This document shows, piece by piece, positions 47,204-60,656 of a DNA stretch of 64,000 nucleotides; the first letter of the stretch is position 1, and each line of letters begins with the position of its first letter. Source of the DNA: Paraescarpia echinospica (lineage: Eukaryota; Annelida; Polychaeta; Sabellida; Siboglinidae); contig CM034531.1 of assembly GCA_020002185.1 (NCBI GenBank), forward strand, positions 79,531,738 to 79,595,737, read 5' to 3'. The notes under the pieces are model-generated. The model was not told the origin of the DNA, ran no database searches, and saw only the letters and a list, made by a program, of their open reading frames with translations. Both the position numbers and the translations under genes were made by a program.

Positions 47204-47408
47204 CTTTACTTGTTTCTGTAATTTAACAATCTGTTTTTCATAACGGCCGTATGTCGTTGTAACTTGGTGAGACAATACATGTGCCGCTATGACTGGCACG
47301 TTACACAATACGGTGGCCCGAGCCCATGGTTACTGGTCTCGGACCACTAGAGCGATATCAATTACGCACCCTGACATTATCCTATACATAACTAGCAACC
47401 AGCAAAGT
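46056..47408. other. Intergenic with (TA)n microsatellites
   Basis: No gene recognised. 46100-46330 holds a GGTG/CCTCAAGGGG-rich segment, loosely related in inverse orientation to 29230-29350. Around 46845-46960 the phrase CAATGTTTCGACTGCC and its partial inverse CAGTCGAAACACTAAAGTGAG form a short inverted repeat. TA runs lie at 47026-47076 and 47118-47206. Confidence 0.5.
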
Positions 47409-49126
47409 CAAAATACTTGTGGTACTCACTCCCTATACTCTGTAGATATTCCATTTGTGTATAACCATGGTTACAATCCCCCGTAATAATGCGGTCCCGT
47501 TTGCTCACTTTCCTTATAGCGTTTCGTACTTTTACATTCCCTTCTAGGCTTATGTTTGGACTAACTAACTAACCCAACAGTTATCGTTGAGTTTCCTGTA
47601 ACTATGTTACACCAAACAGCTTCTTCGCAAACTGCTTCTCTTTCTAATTTTATTTCATAAGCCTGGATAGATTCTTTAGTATATAAAATAACTCCACCTC
47701 CCCTTCTTCCTATTCTAACTTTCTTAAACATTACTTAGTCTGTCAGTCCCAATTCGGCATCTGATATATCGGTGGTGGCCCATGATTCAGTTATACCTAT
47801 TATGCAAGGGTCAATATCTTCTACCATAATGTTTTTTCACTTCTTTGGTTTGCTATGCTCCTTGCATTTAAACAAACGCATTTATATCTAGCTTCAGAAG
47901 AGTTTTCCAGGCTGTTCTTTGCTGATTTATTTGTGCTGTCTTTATGTATGCCTCCAGTTTCAGGCTTCTCTGTGAATCCCCCCAGCGCATCTAGTTTAAA
48001 TAAAAGCAACCTGTCCCACTGTCAACAGATCGCAGCAGGTTCTCTGAGAAAACTGCTGTCCCCTTTCCACTTAGATGAAGGCCATCTCTCATGTACATAT
48101 CTTCCTTCCCAACAACGTATCCCCATAAATCTATGAATCCTACTTCCTCTTCTTCACACATCTGCTCAACTAGTGCGTTGATCGCCATCCTCTTGCAGTT
48201 TCTTTACGTTACCCCCTTCCTCCCATTTCTGGCAAAATTCCTGAGAGAATAATCTGCTCGACTCTTGTCTTCTTTAACTTCCTCACTAACTGTCTCTACT
48301 TCTGTACTACCCCATTTGTTCCTTGTCTGCATTGTTTGTCCCTACGTGTACTAGTATAGACCCTCTCTTGCCATACTCCAATACATTCTCTATCCTTTCA
48401 GTCACATGTTCTATTTCTATCCTAGCCACCTGTAAAGAAACAACGACGCCCCCCCTCTCGCTTAGTGTCTCATCTGTCTTTCTCAGAATAGAGTCGCCCT
48501 CTCTTTTCTCATTGCCCCCTCAATCACTGCCTCAGAGTAACTCCTTCTCCGGTTTGCATCTGTCTGGTAGTTGCCTTTTCTCCCTGTCGTTTTCTCTCCC
48601 GTCACATTTACTGTCATTTCCTTTCGTTCCGCCAACTTTACTCCCATCGCATTTTCTTTTCTCCTCTCTCGTCCCATTTTCCCTCCTACCTCCTTCTCTA
48701 CGGTCTCTTTCTCCCCGTAACCTTCACGCCTGTCACGTTTCCTGCCATCGATTCTACAATTTCTTCCCCTCCTATCACCTTCCGTCCCCTCAGTCTTTCC
48801 TTAGTCTTCTTGCCACTACTCTGCTCCTTCAGTCTCACAGTATTCCCATCTCTCTTACTGTGGTCTCTCTCCATTCCACTTGTCTCCTTTCTAATTTTGA
48901 TCTCCATCCCCTTCACAATATTTGTCAACCTAACTACCCCCGTCGGCAGACATTCCACTTTCTAACATCCCACGCACTGAAAGGTGAATCCTCTTCTTTA
49001 GTATCTGCTCATGACTTCCCACTGCTGGACAAGGCAAAATCCATCCAGCTGTGGCAGTCATCGCACACCAAGTGTGGCTTTGCCTTGACTTGCCGTTTGC
49101 TGGGCGCCACATCAGAATTTATTTAA
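47409..49126 (-). mobile_element. Second copy of the same CR1 family, 3' part missing
   Basis: 47409-48300 aligns with 43150-44150 (for example TATGCCTCCAGTTTCAGGCT at 47946), covering the first part of ORF2 and the ORF1 esterase, with several frame breaks. It extends further into ORF1 (48300-49126) than the other copy, reaching a Cys/Trp-containing N-terminal segment (CDDCHSW) near 49060. It stops on the ORF2 side inside the endonuclease domain, so the 3' half has been lost by deletion, not by 5' truncation. Confidence 0.8.
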
Positions 49127-50879
49127 TAATAGTGATAATAATCTAGTTAGCTATTCAAAATAGTTTATGCCTTTCTATGTAGTCTTTAGAAGGACTGTTT
49201 CCTCCGTATAATGTATACCAGAATGACTAAGTCTAAGTTAAGTGGCCTTCTACTACAATGTAACTATATATTTACATGTGTGTATTTTGAACCAGTTCGC
49301 ACTAGTTCATGAGTCAAATTGAAACCAAGTTATTACGATATTTGGCAGATACTTCTTTGTGTACAGTCTGTATACTCCAAATCGCTTATTCTCATATATT
49401 CAATAAAGTAAACAATACTCTGAATTAGTTTGACCAATCCGCGCAAGTCATGGCTGTTTGCCATGCAAAACTATTCCTGGCTGATCCCATACGCGAAGTG
49501 CGGAAGTTAGCCGAGTCAAACTAGTAATTGACTTCGCCTGTCGCGACCGCATCACGCGGGAGAACAGCGCAAATACCCGCCCCAATTTGAAGACGGGTAA
49601 CTGACTTCTGGGAATCCCAATATTTAATGACCCGTTCACCCATTAGCAGAGCGGTATTGTTTATTCGAATAATTGCTTCTACTTCCTAAACATTGCATGT
49701 GATACGAGCCACGGTTGGTTGAAATTAGTTTTATTATGACCACCTGACCTGCCGACATCCACTGACCTAGTGAGCGATTTCATAGGCTGAGCTTAATTTC
49801 AGAGTTTCGCAAAGCGATCAGCCAGGGGGTACTGCTGGCTGGCACTGACGTAATTAGCAGCAGCGACGCCTGGCGCGCGAGGACGGTTTGACCTATAACC
49901 TAGTGCCCAACTATCCCACGCTAGACATACGCTATGTGCCCCCTAGCGAATGGGCGTAACACTACGATTTATCAACAAACCTTCTAATATCGCTCACGAA
50001 AGCTAAGGTAGTCTAAAATACTTTCTCTGACTAACTTTGAGCTATAATCGTTTCTTAAAATGTCTACTACTACAGATAGTTTATTAATAATACTGACGCA
50101 TAATTTACTTATCTGATCAATATTTCCACTGCTTTTCCGATTTTTCATGCACCGCAAAATCTCAATGACCCAGTCCCAAGAATTTCCCGCCAAAATGATG
50201 AACATGTGTGACAAATGTATCAGCGTATGGGTTGGGTGAATCTCTGAAATAATCTCGACATTTTCAATAAGTTACTCTGATGCGAATTAATACATGTGAA
50301 ATTTACACTAACGTGTAGAGCAGACTGCTAAACTAGCAAGGGTGTTTCAGAAGTGCTGCAGGCCTATAACGTGATGATAATAGTGAACACTGTTCTTCAT
50401 CAGGAACTTGAGTGTAGAGTAGAAACAAACATATATTTTAGGCGATTTCATGAACTGAATGACTTTGCCAGTAACAAAAGCGTATCCACAAGCAATCGGT
50501 TTCCCTAAAATGATTATGCAATGTATGTATGTCTCAACTGGCATCCGACATGAGTATGTCTATTTGTGACCAATTAAGCCAACTGACTAAGACATACTTA
50601 TTTCTATATATTTACAGGGAAGTTGTATATCCAAAGTTTGGTTTAGACGTATGTTGTGAAAGCCACCGGGTCGCATGCTTTAACTTTGATGATACATGCT
50701 AACAAAGTTGAATAACACGGATTTTCGCGTGGGATAGTAATTGTCTCCGTCATCAGTTGACCGGACACTTATTTCCGGTAGATATCATATTGCCATTAAC
50801 GGTTGGGACTTATTTATGTCTCCCGGACAGACAACGCACGACACACAACCCACGACAATGAGGAGTTAAACCGCAAAGG
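49127..50879. other. Intergenic, nothing recognised
   Basis: No gene or clear repeat. 49440-49960 is richer in GC than its surroundings, but its frames are short. Confidence 0.5.
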
Positions 50880-51190
50880 TGGCAATCGTTGCGGACATCT
50901 AACGGTAATATCTAAGTCGTTACCCGTTTGAAAAGCAACCCGATATTCACGGAACGAGCGGCGATCGCCGATTTGAGGTGTTTATGTGGTAGTTGTGCAT
51001 AGATCGGATTTACCTTTTATCACGTTAATGGCGACGTCATGTACCGGTGTGACGTCAACTTCCTCTAGATAAACCTGAGAGAGGGAAACGACGTGGTAGA
51101 CGCGAAGAGGATCCCGAAGAAACAGCACGAACTACAATACACTACGTAAGTTGCGGGCTCCGTCAACTTGACTTTGGAATGAGGTTGTTT
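50880..51190 (+). repeat. Upstream block shared by the two chitin-binding paralogs (copy B)
   Basis: Partner of 31440-31760, in the same orientation. It lies about 2.6 kb before exon 1 of the intact paralog, with a LINE between. Confidence 0.6.
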
Positions 51191-51439
51191 AAATAGATGT
51201 GTATTTGTTATTAAGGAAGGCATATTGTAATAGCGAACATTATGAACACACTCATATCCAGAAACAAAAGGCATTATTCAAGAGAGGTTTGATTACAGTG
51301 TTAATATATAGCTAAATACTGATTATTACTACTACTAAAGAGTACACTTTCAAACGATGACTGTTAGAAATAAAAATACTAAAACTATCTAACACGTGTG
51401 CTAAATATAAATTAACTAGCAAATTAAAACTTTGGAGTC

Positions 51440-52735
51440 AAGAAGGGACATTCCATTGATCATTGTATTTATGCGTTAACAATTTTATTCAGCATTATAG
51501 AAGCTACAACAGTCCTGTCTACACCGGCTTTTTAGACGCGTCTAAAGCATTTGATAGAGTAAACCACTGGACATTCTTTACAAAATTGCTTAATCGAAGT
51601 CTGCCTGTCCTACTCGTGCGAATCTTGTCATACTGGTACAGAACTCAAATGTTTTGTATTAAATGAGGTTCCACAACCTCTGACATGTTTATGTATCTAG
51701 CGGTGTTCGACAAGGTGGGATTTGTCTCCCATTATTTTTACTGTATACATCGATGACTTACGGATTAAGCAATAATATAAAATTATATGTTAACATTTAA
51801 TAATGCAGGTGCAGGTTGTCACATACACAACTAATGTACTAAGCATATGTTTTATGCTGACGATGTACGTTTTATTGTGCCTTGTTCCAGTGGTCTTCAG
51901 GCTTTGCTGAATATTTGTGAACATTTTGGTTTTTTAAATGATATTGAATATAATGCTATAAAGTCGACATGTATGGTCATTAAACCTTGCGGCTTTCATC
52001 TGAAATGCCAAGATATTTATAGGAACAACAACAAACTTGTCTTTGTTGAAAAGATTAAATATTTCGGAGTAGTTATATGCAATGACCTGAATAATTATGA
52101 AGATATGGTAAGACATCTGCGTAGCTTTTAAGCCAGGTCTAATAGCATTATCCGTAAATTTCACCACTGTTTCATCGGTGTTAAACTAAATCTGTTTCAT
52201 GCATATTGTTGTACAATTTATTGTTGCCAACTCTGGATAAATTTTAACAAGGACACTTATTTAAAACTTAAAGTTGCCTACATCAGTATGTATGGACGGA
52301 TCCTACGATTCCACCGATGGGTCAGTGCGAGTAGCATGTTTGTTAATAAAGCTATTGATACTTTTGATGCCCTATTGCGTAAGAATGTTTACGGTTTTAG
52401 AAAACGGATTATCAACATTAACAATGATCTAATAAAGTGTATGTACAATTGTACAGCCATTATTAATAGACCGGTGTGGTCTAGTTAGGCCGAATCTCTG
52501 TAAATTGTGAAACGGTGATTTTATATCATGTTTTACATGTTTATTTATTTATTTTTGTAAACTTTTAAAACTTATTTATTAACTGTATTTAACTTATCCC
52601 TTATTTTATTTATATGTGTTTATGTGTTCAACTTATCTACCTTTAAAACGCTATGTATTTTTATTTAAATGTATCAATTGCATATGGGTTCTTGCCTGAA
52701 ATAAAATTATTCTTATTCGTATAATACTAGTCATT
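51440..52735 (+). mobile_element. Decayed non-LTR retrotransposon (reverse transcriptase part)
   Basis: Pieces in several frames: YTGFLDASKAFDRVNH (palm motif A) at about 51520, then VRQGGI-like sequence near 51700, FYADDVRFIVP at 51850 (catalytic YADD), KIKYFGVVICNDL near 52060 and a C-terminal part to TAG near 52488. AT-rich 3' UTR follows, with AATAAAATTATTCTTATT near 52700. Many stops and shifts. Clade not assigned. Confidence 0.75.
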
Positions 52736-53809
52736 AAAAACAAACTTAACAATGTGTCTTCGGGTTAGCTTGTCTGGTTTTCACACGAAGCGAACTCCAA
52801 AGAATTGCAGCTGCAGCAAAGAAAATCCTGCTTCCTGTAAGCCTATTTTTTTTAACTCAACAACCAAGGCAACCAAGTTGTTGATAATTTTTTTGCAGAT
52901 TGACGCTTTATACATTTATTTCATTCATACACAATGTTTGTAAATATGCATAGGTGAAAGAGTCTGATATGCATTATATCGAAACACATTAGCAGATGAC
53001 AAAGCAGCTATTATACAGTGTGAGAGGGGAAATCATACTTATTTAAAACAAAGTTATGGAAGTGTCATTTATGATTGCTCACGTACCTAACGTATGGCTT
53101 ATTACATAGTATGTCTGGGTGTGTCTATGTAACTAATGCCATTTTAAAAAGTCGACGGCGTTTCTGAGTCCTTTTTGTACTAAAAACAAACGACCATCCG
53201 ACTTTGGAATTCGTACAGCCAATTTAATATCACAATGTATGATCACGCAATGCATCGTTCGTACTTATGTTAACAATGTAATTGTCCCGAGGTGGAATAT
53301 ATAAAAAGATACCTTAAATATAGCCTTCTCATTTAGGTCCCAATTGTCAAGCTTTGGCACTATAACTCAGTGCTTTGCTTGAGTTTTTACAGAATCTAAA
53401 CCATTGGGCATTAACATCATTCACCAAACCGCCATTTGAAGACAATAAATGAATATATATATTCCGAAACCTAACATACCGTCGAACCAAATTAAGAGGT
53501 TCTGCATGAAAAACGTGCATCAGAATGAAGTGAACACACTATTCAACTGAAATGTGTCTTCGTGTGATTTGTTTGCTCTGCTTTCCAACTGTTTATTTAA
53601 ATACATAACTCTGTATATGTCTCCCTGTGTGTATGTTTGTCTGTGTATCTGTCTATCTGTCTCTGCGTGGGCGTGTGTGTTTGCGCGCGCGTGTGTTTGT
53701 GTTGACAGATAGGTAGGTGTATGTGCGTGCGCGTGTGCGTATGAGTACATGTATGTAATAAGAATTACAAATTACTATCTCAGTGATGCCATGTTTTGTA
53801 GATACCATC
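52736..53809. other. Upstream region of the intact paralog, GT-rich microsatellite
   Basis: No gene recognised. A degenerate (GT)n/(CTGT)n tract lies at 53610-53750, just ahead of exon 1. The upstream paralog likewise has a (CA)n tract about 80 bp before its first exon (32900-32925). No clear TATA box is seen. Confidence 0.45.
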
Positions 53810-56800
53810 ATGGTTGTAATCGGCCTACTTCTCTTGGCGTTTGCCTCGTCATGTAAGTATCACATTCATCAACAAATAATACTAATTTCCATTTACCGAT
53901 GCATGTGTTTATGATATTGCAAATATTGGAAAACAACAAAATATTGCAGTTTTCTGTGTGTTTCATTGCGTTACATGGCTTTCAAAAAAATATTGTTTCA
54001 GCAACTAAAGTCGTTAATACCCTTATTTGAGTTTTGTTGATTAAATACCCACGTAGAGCTGACATATTCTGCTTCACTTCCACCCAGATGCCCTAAAGTG
54101 TCCTGCTGACTCAGAAAGGTTTCCATGGATACCTGAACAAGGCCTCAATGTCTCAGAACCCTGGTCCAGCTACCCCGCACCCGAACGCCACTGCTGCGAT
54201 TCTCCTAAAACCGACGCAGACTTTGATGTTCAAGGTAGAGTAGCGCCATTGTTTCCTCTGCCAATCTGTCTGTCTCTCACCCGATCTTTGCGTTGCTCTT
54301 TCTTTATTCAATAAATAGTTTAATGTAACCACTTAAATAGGCTGCAAATTAAATGTTCTTATATTTGCCAACTGTTTAATTTCGAATAACAAAAACTTGT
54401 TACCGCTAATGTAATTAGTTTTACTTTAAACTGAAAAAGTGATGTTAAATATTACATATGTAGTAGTAGTCGTTGTTATGGTGAATGTGGTGGTGGTACT
54501 GCAATTGTGATAGTAGACTTAGCGGTTGTTGTTGTTGTTGTTGTTGTTGTAGTTGTTGCCATTGTTGTTATTACTGCTGTGGTTTTATTATTCTTTTCAA
54601 CGACTTGTTTCTCGGTACGTGTTTTATAGCTCTACAGGATGTAATGTACGCAGATAGTGTTCCCCGATTTTGCAAGTCGTAGGTTGAATCATCGTGCTTT
54701 ACAATGCATGCCTGTAACGTGATGTTACAGGGAAGTGTGCCCTGTGCTACGACCGCACGAAGAGTCTGCCCGGCTACGCGGCCGATCCGAACAACTGCGC
54801 CAGGTACTACCAGTGTGTGCGCTACGGCAGCACCTGGTCCGCCTTCTCCATGGAGTGTCCGCCCTGCACCTTCTGGGACCAGGAAAAACTCACCTGCGTC
54901 GAGGTCTACTTCGGACCTGAGTGTGGCAACTCGACACACGAGACAGGCACATGGGCATTCACGACTCCTAGTAAGTAGTCCCGTACGATCAAACATAAAT
55001 TATGTACCGGAAATTTAGCCTATGGTATAGAGAGGGTGCTTGCATCGTTACTGTTGACAGTTATTTTAAATTTTGAACTACGAATTGCGGGCAAACTTGT
55101 CAAATGTAAGATGTCTGACAGTGGACAGAAATAACATACACGATGCAGTGGCTATGACTAGTATTATTGTACAATTCAAAATGACGACATTAGCTCGGTA
55201 AACTCTTGTTCTTTCTGAATTCGGCTATGGAGATGCCATCAACGATTTTGTTGCAATAACTAATTTGAAGTTTATATTTGGACATAGAGATATGTTACAC
55301 AATTATTATTTGAATGTCGACTACCGTTTAAAACTCGTTTTTTTTAAAAGTTGGTTTGTTATTAAGGAGACTCGCTTAGACGTATTTATATTGTTGCGTA
55401 TCTAAACTGAATACTGATCAGGGAGAAACATTAACACGAAACTATACTTTTATGAAACAGATCGATAGAGAATCTTACACGAATGCTTATCGAAGTAGAT
55501 GCCACTTTTGGCTGTGGTATTCGGAGGAGCTGGTGTGGTTGCTAACTCTGAGATATGCTTTCAGTTGAGGACCCAATCATTACGTGCATCGACTTCAACG
55601 ACGGCGACGTGTCGGCTAGCAACGGTCTGTATGTCCTAAACGAGGGAGTCATGGTCGATAGTTATTCCCAATGCGAGGAAGGTATGTGCGGCTACTTCAA
55701 CGGCTCGGCCCGTCTTGAATTGCCTTACTTCTCCAACGCCTACGATCACTTCAAGCAGTTCAAGGTGACGTTCAGCTACTGGAAAGAGGCTGGCAACACG
55801 AACGATCAGGCGTTCGTAAGCAACGACTGTCTGGACAACGCGGGCAAGGAGCTAGGAAACTCATTGTATCTGGCGTCTTCAGAGGGGGTCCTCGGCGCTG
55901 GACTCAAAGACCCGTACGATAACACAGTCGACTTCGTGGGCGAAGTGAGTAACTACGTTACGTTATACACAGGTCAGTGACGTAATTTCCGCCATGTCGT
56001 ATCAGGTAGTTGCACGTCACATCATTTGGTGTTAATCTGTATTCTACCATACATATGACACTTGGTGCGAGTCTACCACATTCGTCACGCCAACGGGTGA
56101 TGTGTTAGTAAATAAGATGTGTTAACAACCATAATATAAACTCCTGATATATCTTGCAGTTTTTATACATCTATATAGTGTGTCGATCAACGCAATTGTG
56201 AGAATCAATTTTTTCTTATACCTAATCTACATCTAACGTATTCCTTTACCGACGCTACTTCATATCCTCATGCTTCCTTTATCAACATATGCAATATCGT
56301 TAACAATAATACATTTTCAATGTACGTTAGAACGTGCATTAGAATGCGCTCTCCTGTATATTGATATTCTCTCTAATAAATGTACACTAATCTACGTATT
56401 TAACACGACACTACATTTTAATTGTATATAACGTTTCGTATATATATGAATCATGTAGCAATTGTTCTATGTTTGCAGCATCATATGAGTGTGTTTTGTC
56501 AGTGAAACTAATTCTGTGTTACATACGTAAATTTACAGACGCATCTGCTAAGGATCATCTGAGTTGCATTTCAGTATAACTATTAAGAACACGGTAAGTT
56601 TTAATAATTGTATTATAAGAGTAGAGACAAGCCTACAATGGCCTCACTACACACTTATCTTGATGACTAACACGTGACTTATATGTGTCCTTATGACAAA
56701 ATGCACACGGTTTGGCGATGTAGTGTTGGATGAGGAGGATGACAAATAAGATCTCGCGAACCCTGACATAGGTTTCTGGTTGTCTTTGACAGGTCCCTGA

Positions 56801-57521
56801 AGGCGAACTCATCCGTGTGCGCATGGAGTGGGACGGTGGCATATTCCAATTGTTTTTCAACGATGTTCAAATTGGCGAAGACAACCCATTCGGAGGTAAG
56901 CGCAATAGACACATCCGCACCACAGTACCATTTATGACCACAGGACCATCTATCAAAACGCAGTATATATATATGTATATAATTAATTATATATGTATAT
57001 AATTATATATGTATATCATTAAATCGCAAGTGTTTAAAAAAAAGTAAAATTCCATTGTTTGACAGTTTTCGTGTATATAACCAGCAGTGCTTTGTTGAGA
57101 GAACATTATGACATCAGTTGTTGTTTGATTAACAGGTCCTATCCGCAACAGCCACTGCCCTCTTGTGATTGGTTCGTTCATCTACCCGAGTGAAGATACA
57201 TACTTCCGAGGATACATGGACAATGTTCGTAACTTTTCTAACATCTGTGTTACTACTAATTAAACTATGTCTCATATTATGTAATGGGCGCCTTTCGCTC
57301 ATTTGTTGTTACCCCCGAAACTAAGTACATGCTTAGGTAAAACGCACGTGTATGTGTTTGAGCGTGCGTGCGCGCGTGAGTGTGTGTGTGAGTTGTTGTT
57401 GTTTGCAAGAGTGTGTATTTTGTTGATAGGGTTTTGAAATAATTTTTAATGTGTGTGTATATATATATATGTATTATATATCCTTCTTATCCTTCAGATC
57501 TGCTTCTACAAACTGGTCTAG
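53810..57521 (+). CDS. Secreted protein with chitin-binding type 2 and laminin-G-like domains
   Basis: Seven exons: 53810-53852, 54088-54234, 54731-54970, 55565-55944, 56793-56895, 57136-57224, 57498-57521, totalling 1,026 nt (341 aa plus stop) with consistent phases (1,1,1,0,1,0). Residues 1-16 are a signal peptide (VVIGLLLLAFASSYA). Residues about 17-64 form a short domain with CP and HCC. Residues about 64-130 are a peritrophin-A-type chitin-binding domain (CALCYDRTKSLPG, NNCARYYQCVRYGSTW, CTFWDQEKLTC). Residues about 145-341 are LamG/pentraxin-like (IITCIDFNDGDVSAS, MCGYFNGSARLELPY, FKVTFSYWKEAG, GGIFQLFFNDVQIGEDNP), ending in ICFYKLV. All introns have AG acceptors, and all but the last have standard GT donors. 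The last donor is AAT|GTTCGT. The likely role is chitin binding in an extracellular matrix, as in Pif-like shell proteins, although no VWA domain is present. Confidence 0.85.
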
Positions 57522-57745
57522 ACAAAGACGGCCGCGAAGATTCGACACCGCTTCCAAGTCGCCAACACATCTATATCGTCTTACCATCATTCTGAGGCAC
57601 GTTATCAACACATTGAGCAATCACAGTCTGATATCTTGCCGTGTACAATGTTCCAGAAGTGTACCTGAAGCTTGTGGTATTGATTGTGTTACAGTTGTGA
57701 AGATTGTGTAGTAGTGTCTTTGGGCTATTGACACCACGTGCAATC

Positions 57746-57751
57746 AATAAA
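57746..57751 (+). terminator. AATAAA of the intact paralog
   Basis: AATAAA about 225 nt after the stop codon of exon 7. A likely polyadenylation signal. Confidence 0.55.
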
Positions 57752-57769
57752 TTAGTTGATGCCACGAAA

Positions 57770-59639
57770 GCCAACAGGGGTATTTACTGAGTTCGTTTTA
57801 ATTTTCCAGCAGTGAATATCAAACATCTGGTCATTAACTAAACGCGTTACAATTATCGAACAGAATATAGTATGGAGTCAGAAGTAGGAAGAACGAATAT
57901 ATATATATTTATTGAACTATTTGTCCCGTGCGGATTCCGTACAAGACAAAGGTTGAAACAATTCACAGCGTTGCCCATCTTGTATGGTAATTGTTATGGT
58001 GTCATTGGATACGGCCACGGCCACCCATTGATACCATTTGAAACACTATTTACGATAATGTTGTAAATAGTTAGACAGTGATCATTAAATTGGATATCGC
58101 ATACAGGTGAAATGCAAGACGAACGGATACACCATTTTAATCGAAACAACAATAAACGAGAGGTAATCGAAAATAAATTGTGTTTTACGACATTGTGTCG
58201 AGCGTAGGTCTGATGTGGGCGAAACGAAACATGTTTAGTGGTAGGCGATCTGTAAAGAGTGCTTACATGCGGCATAGGTCTATTTACACATCAGTGATGC
58301 TTACAAGTTGTTGGGTTGTCAAAACCAATAGTTTGCACAATTGCCGAACCAATGGTTCGTTCAAGTATTTGAGAGGGTTTATATCGTAGAAATACAATTT
58401 TAACGTTTAATTGCAATATAACACTAGTTAACCCGAGCGCAACCACTATTTATTTAATTGCGACACTAAAACATAGTATCATAAGTATACGCCTACCACT
58501 ATTATTTTAAAACAACAGGTGTTAGATCCAGCAATTGTTCAATTTTTAATTAACATTCAATAAGAATTTAGCCGATGGAAAAGAAACGTGTTATCTTACT
58601 TAATATGGAAAAACACAACACAAGACATAGTAACTGCAGATATGTTACATACAGGTGGCAATACGCTCACACCTCGAACGAACATATACATTTATTGACC
58701 TCTGCTGTGCAAGTGAACTTGATTGCGATAACACGCCTTATGCCACGTCCTATTCATACATCCGAAGTCATCACTAATTACAAGAAACGTGACCGTTTCA
58801 ACTGTGGTTTCTATCGTCCAGCCAACCCCTTCAGGCTTATATCCATGTTGCTGGTGTACATCAGTTACAACGATCTTTAGAGACTTCACCGAAGTCCTAC
58901 CAAACAACCAAACTGGTTATCAGAACGGATGCTGTACGACTTAACAATCTTCTATGGTACTGAACTGCATATCTTTGTAATTTTATAAGCGTACATGGGA
59001 TATTAATTTTAATGTCCGTGTAAATACAAATAACAGAACATTACAACTAATTGGAAGAATTAATGTAATTAGGTTTTTGACGATTATGTTTGACATTCCC
59101 ATTTTTAGTAGTCGTGTAGAGCGCTGTTGTCTTACCGTTGCAACTGGATATCTATCCCATCACTATATACCATTTGTCTAACCAACTATACTATTCAGAC
59201 TTACTATTTTCCGCTGCTTTGCAAAATAAATAATACTTGCACAAAATGGATTTTTGAGTTCGAATAACGATGACAATATTAATTAAACAATAATTATAAT
59301 TATATTTCTAAATACATATACCTGTTAACCTGTGACGATCACTAAATCCCGTCATATAGGCCTACCGTGTATAACCCACCAATCGCTCAAAAACAATAAA
59401 AACAAATATCACTACTTGTAGACAGATTAATCATTATGTTGAATGCAGTGGCCGCGTATTTTGCTTTAACGCTGTTTACGGCTGTCCATACTCTTCGAGT
59501 TTTATGTCTGTGCCTTGACAAACCTGATGAACTCCTTTCGAAATGCCTAAAAAAACGTATAGAGCTATGTAACTTACGCAACTATCCTCATCTGGTACAC
59601 CGTGTATTTGGTGTTTTCTGCACGGTGTCTTCTCCCTAC
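57770..59639. other. Intergenic, nothing recognised
   Basis: AT-rich, without recognisable genes, RNA genes or repeats. Confidence 0.5.
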
Positions 59640-59787
59640 CTAGTAGTAGAAGTAGTAGTAATAGTAATAGTAAAAATAGTAGAAGTAGTAGTAGTAGTAA
59701 TAGTAGTAGAAGTAGTGGTAGTAGTAGTAGTAGAAGTATTAGTAGTATCAGTAATAGTAGTAGTAGTAGTAGTAATAGTAGTAGTAA

Positions 59788-59840
<53 letters not shown>

Positions 59841-59842
59841 CA
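59640..59842. repeat. (GTA)n-type trinucleotide microsatellite
   Basis: About 200 bp of AGTAGT units with scattered AAT and GGT interruptions, becoming pure from about 59795. Confidence 0.9.
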
Positions 59843-60025
59843 GCAACCACCACAACTACTAGGAATTGCTCTACACTAATGTGTATTTAGATTTTTTTCG
59901 AAATTGTCCGCGGGTAGAGATCTTGGTGTCGACAATTTTTAAAATGGTATATATCGACTAGTGTTTACATTATAAAACAGAGTGTGGGTCTCTTTTGTTT
60001 GTTTGCTTGCTTGCTTGAATGTTCA

Positions 60026-60279
60026 CCCCGTATATATATATATATATATGCGGGGTGTACTGGCCCACCGGACTACCTGGGAAATTCGTAAATGTCTAAC
60101 TCTACGAACATCCCGAATGGGCCCGGAAGCACGTCAACAACATGTCAGCCACAAAACTGACGGATATACATATATATATATATATATATATATCTCATGA
60201 GCATTTTGGGTTGGGTCTATTTCTGGTGTTCAGAATTACACGAACAATACTTATATACCTATATATATATATATATAGG

Positions 60280-60313
<34 letters not shown>

Positions 60314-60467
60314 TAACCTAAATTAAATATATTATGGTGCGCTCCCACAATCTTGTAAACTGAAATATGATCGTCTCCACTGAAATCCACACCCCCTTTT
60401 GTACACAATTAAAGTATTGTTCGTGTAATTCTGAACACCAGAAATAGACCCAACCCAAAATGCTCAT

Positions 60468-60508
<41 letters not shown>

Positions 60509-60656
60509 CCGTCAGTTTTGTGGCTGACATGTTGTTGACGTGCTTCCGGGCCCATTCGGGATGTTCGTAGAGTTAGACATTTACGAATTTCCCAGGTTGT
60601 CCGGTGGGCCAGTACACCCCGCATATATATATATATATATATACGGGGTGTACATA
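60026..60656. repeat. Long inverted repeat (about 225-bp arms) with TA cores
   Basis: The arm from about 60026 to 60250 and its inverted copy from about 60412 to 60656 share the cap CACCCCG-(TA)n-GCGGGGTGTAC, then TGGCCCACCGG and GGGAAATTCGTAAATGTCTA, a TA run, and TCTCATGAGCATTTTGGGT. The unique centre (about 60251-60411) includes more TA runs. Looks like a palindromic non-autonomous element. No target duplication was found. Confidence 0.8.

Noticed and set aside
48323..49126. Plus-strand 267-codon Ser/Leu/Pro-rich frame
   Set aside because: It is the antisense of CR1 ORF1, whose minus-strand reading shows family motifs.
59436..59879. Long Val-rich and Leu-rich frames on both strands
   Set aside because: They are translations of the (GTA)n microsatellite.
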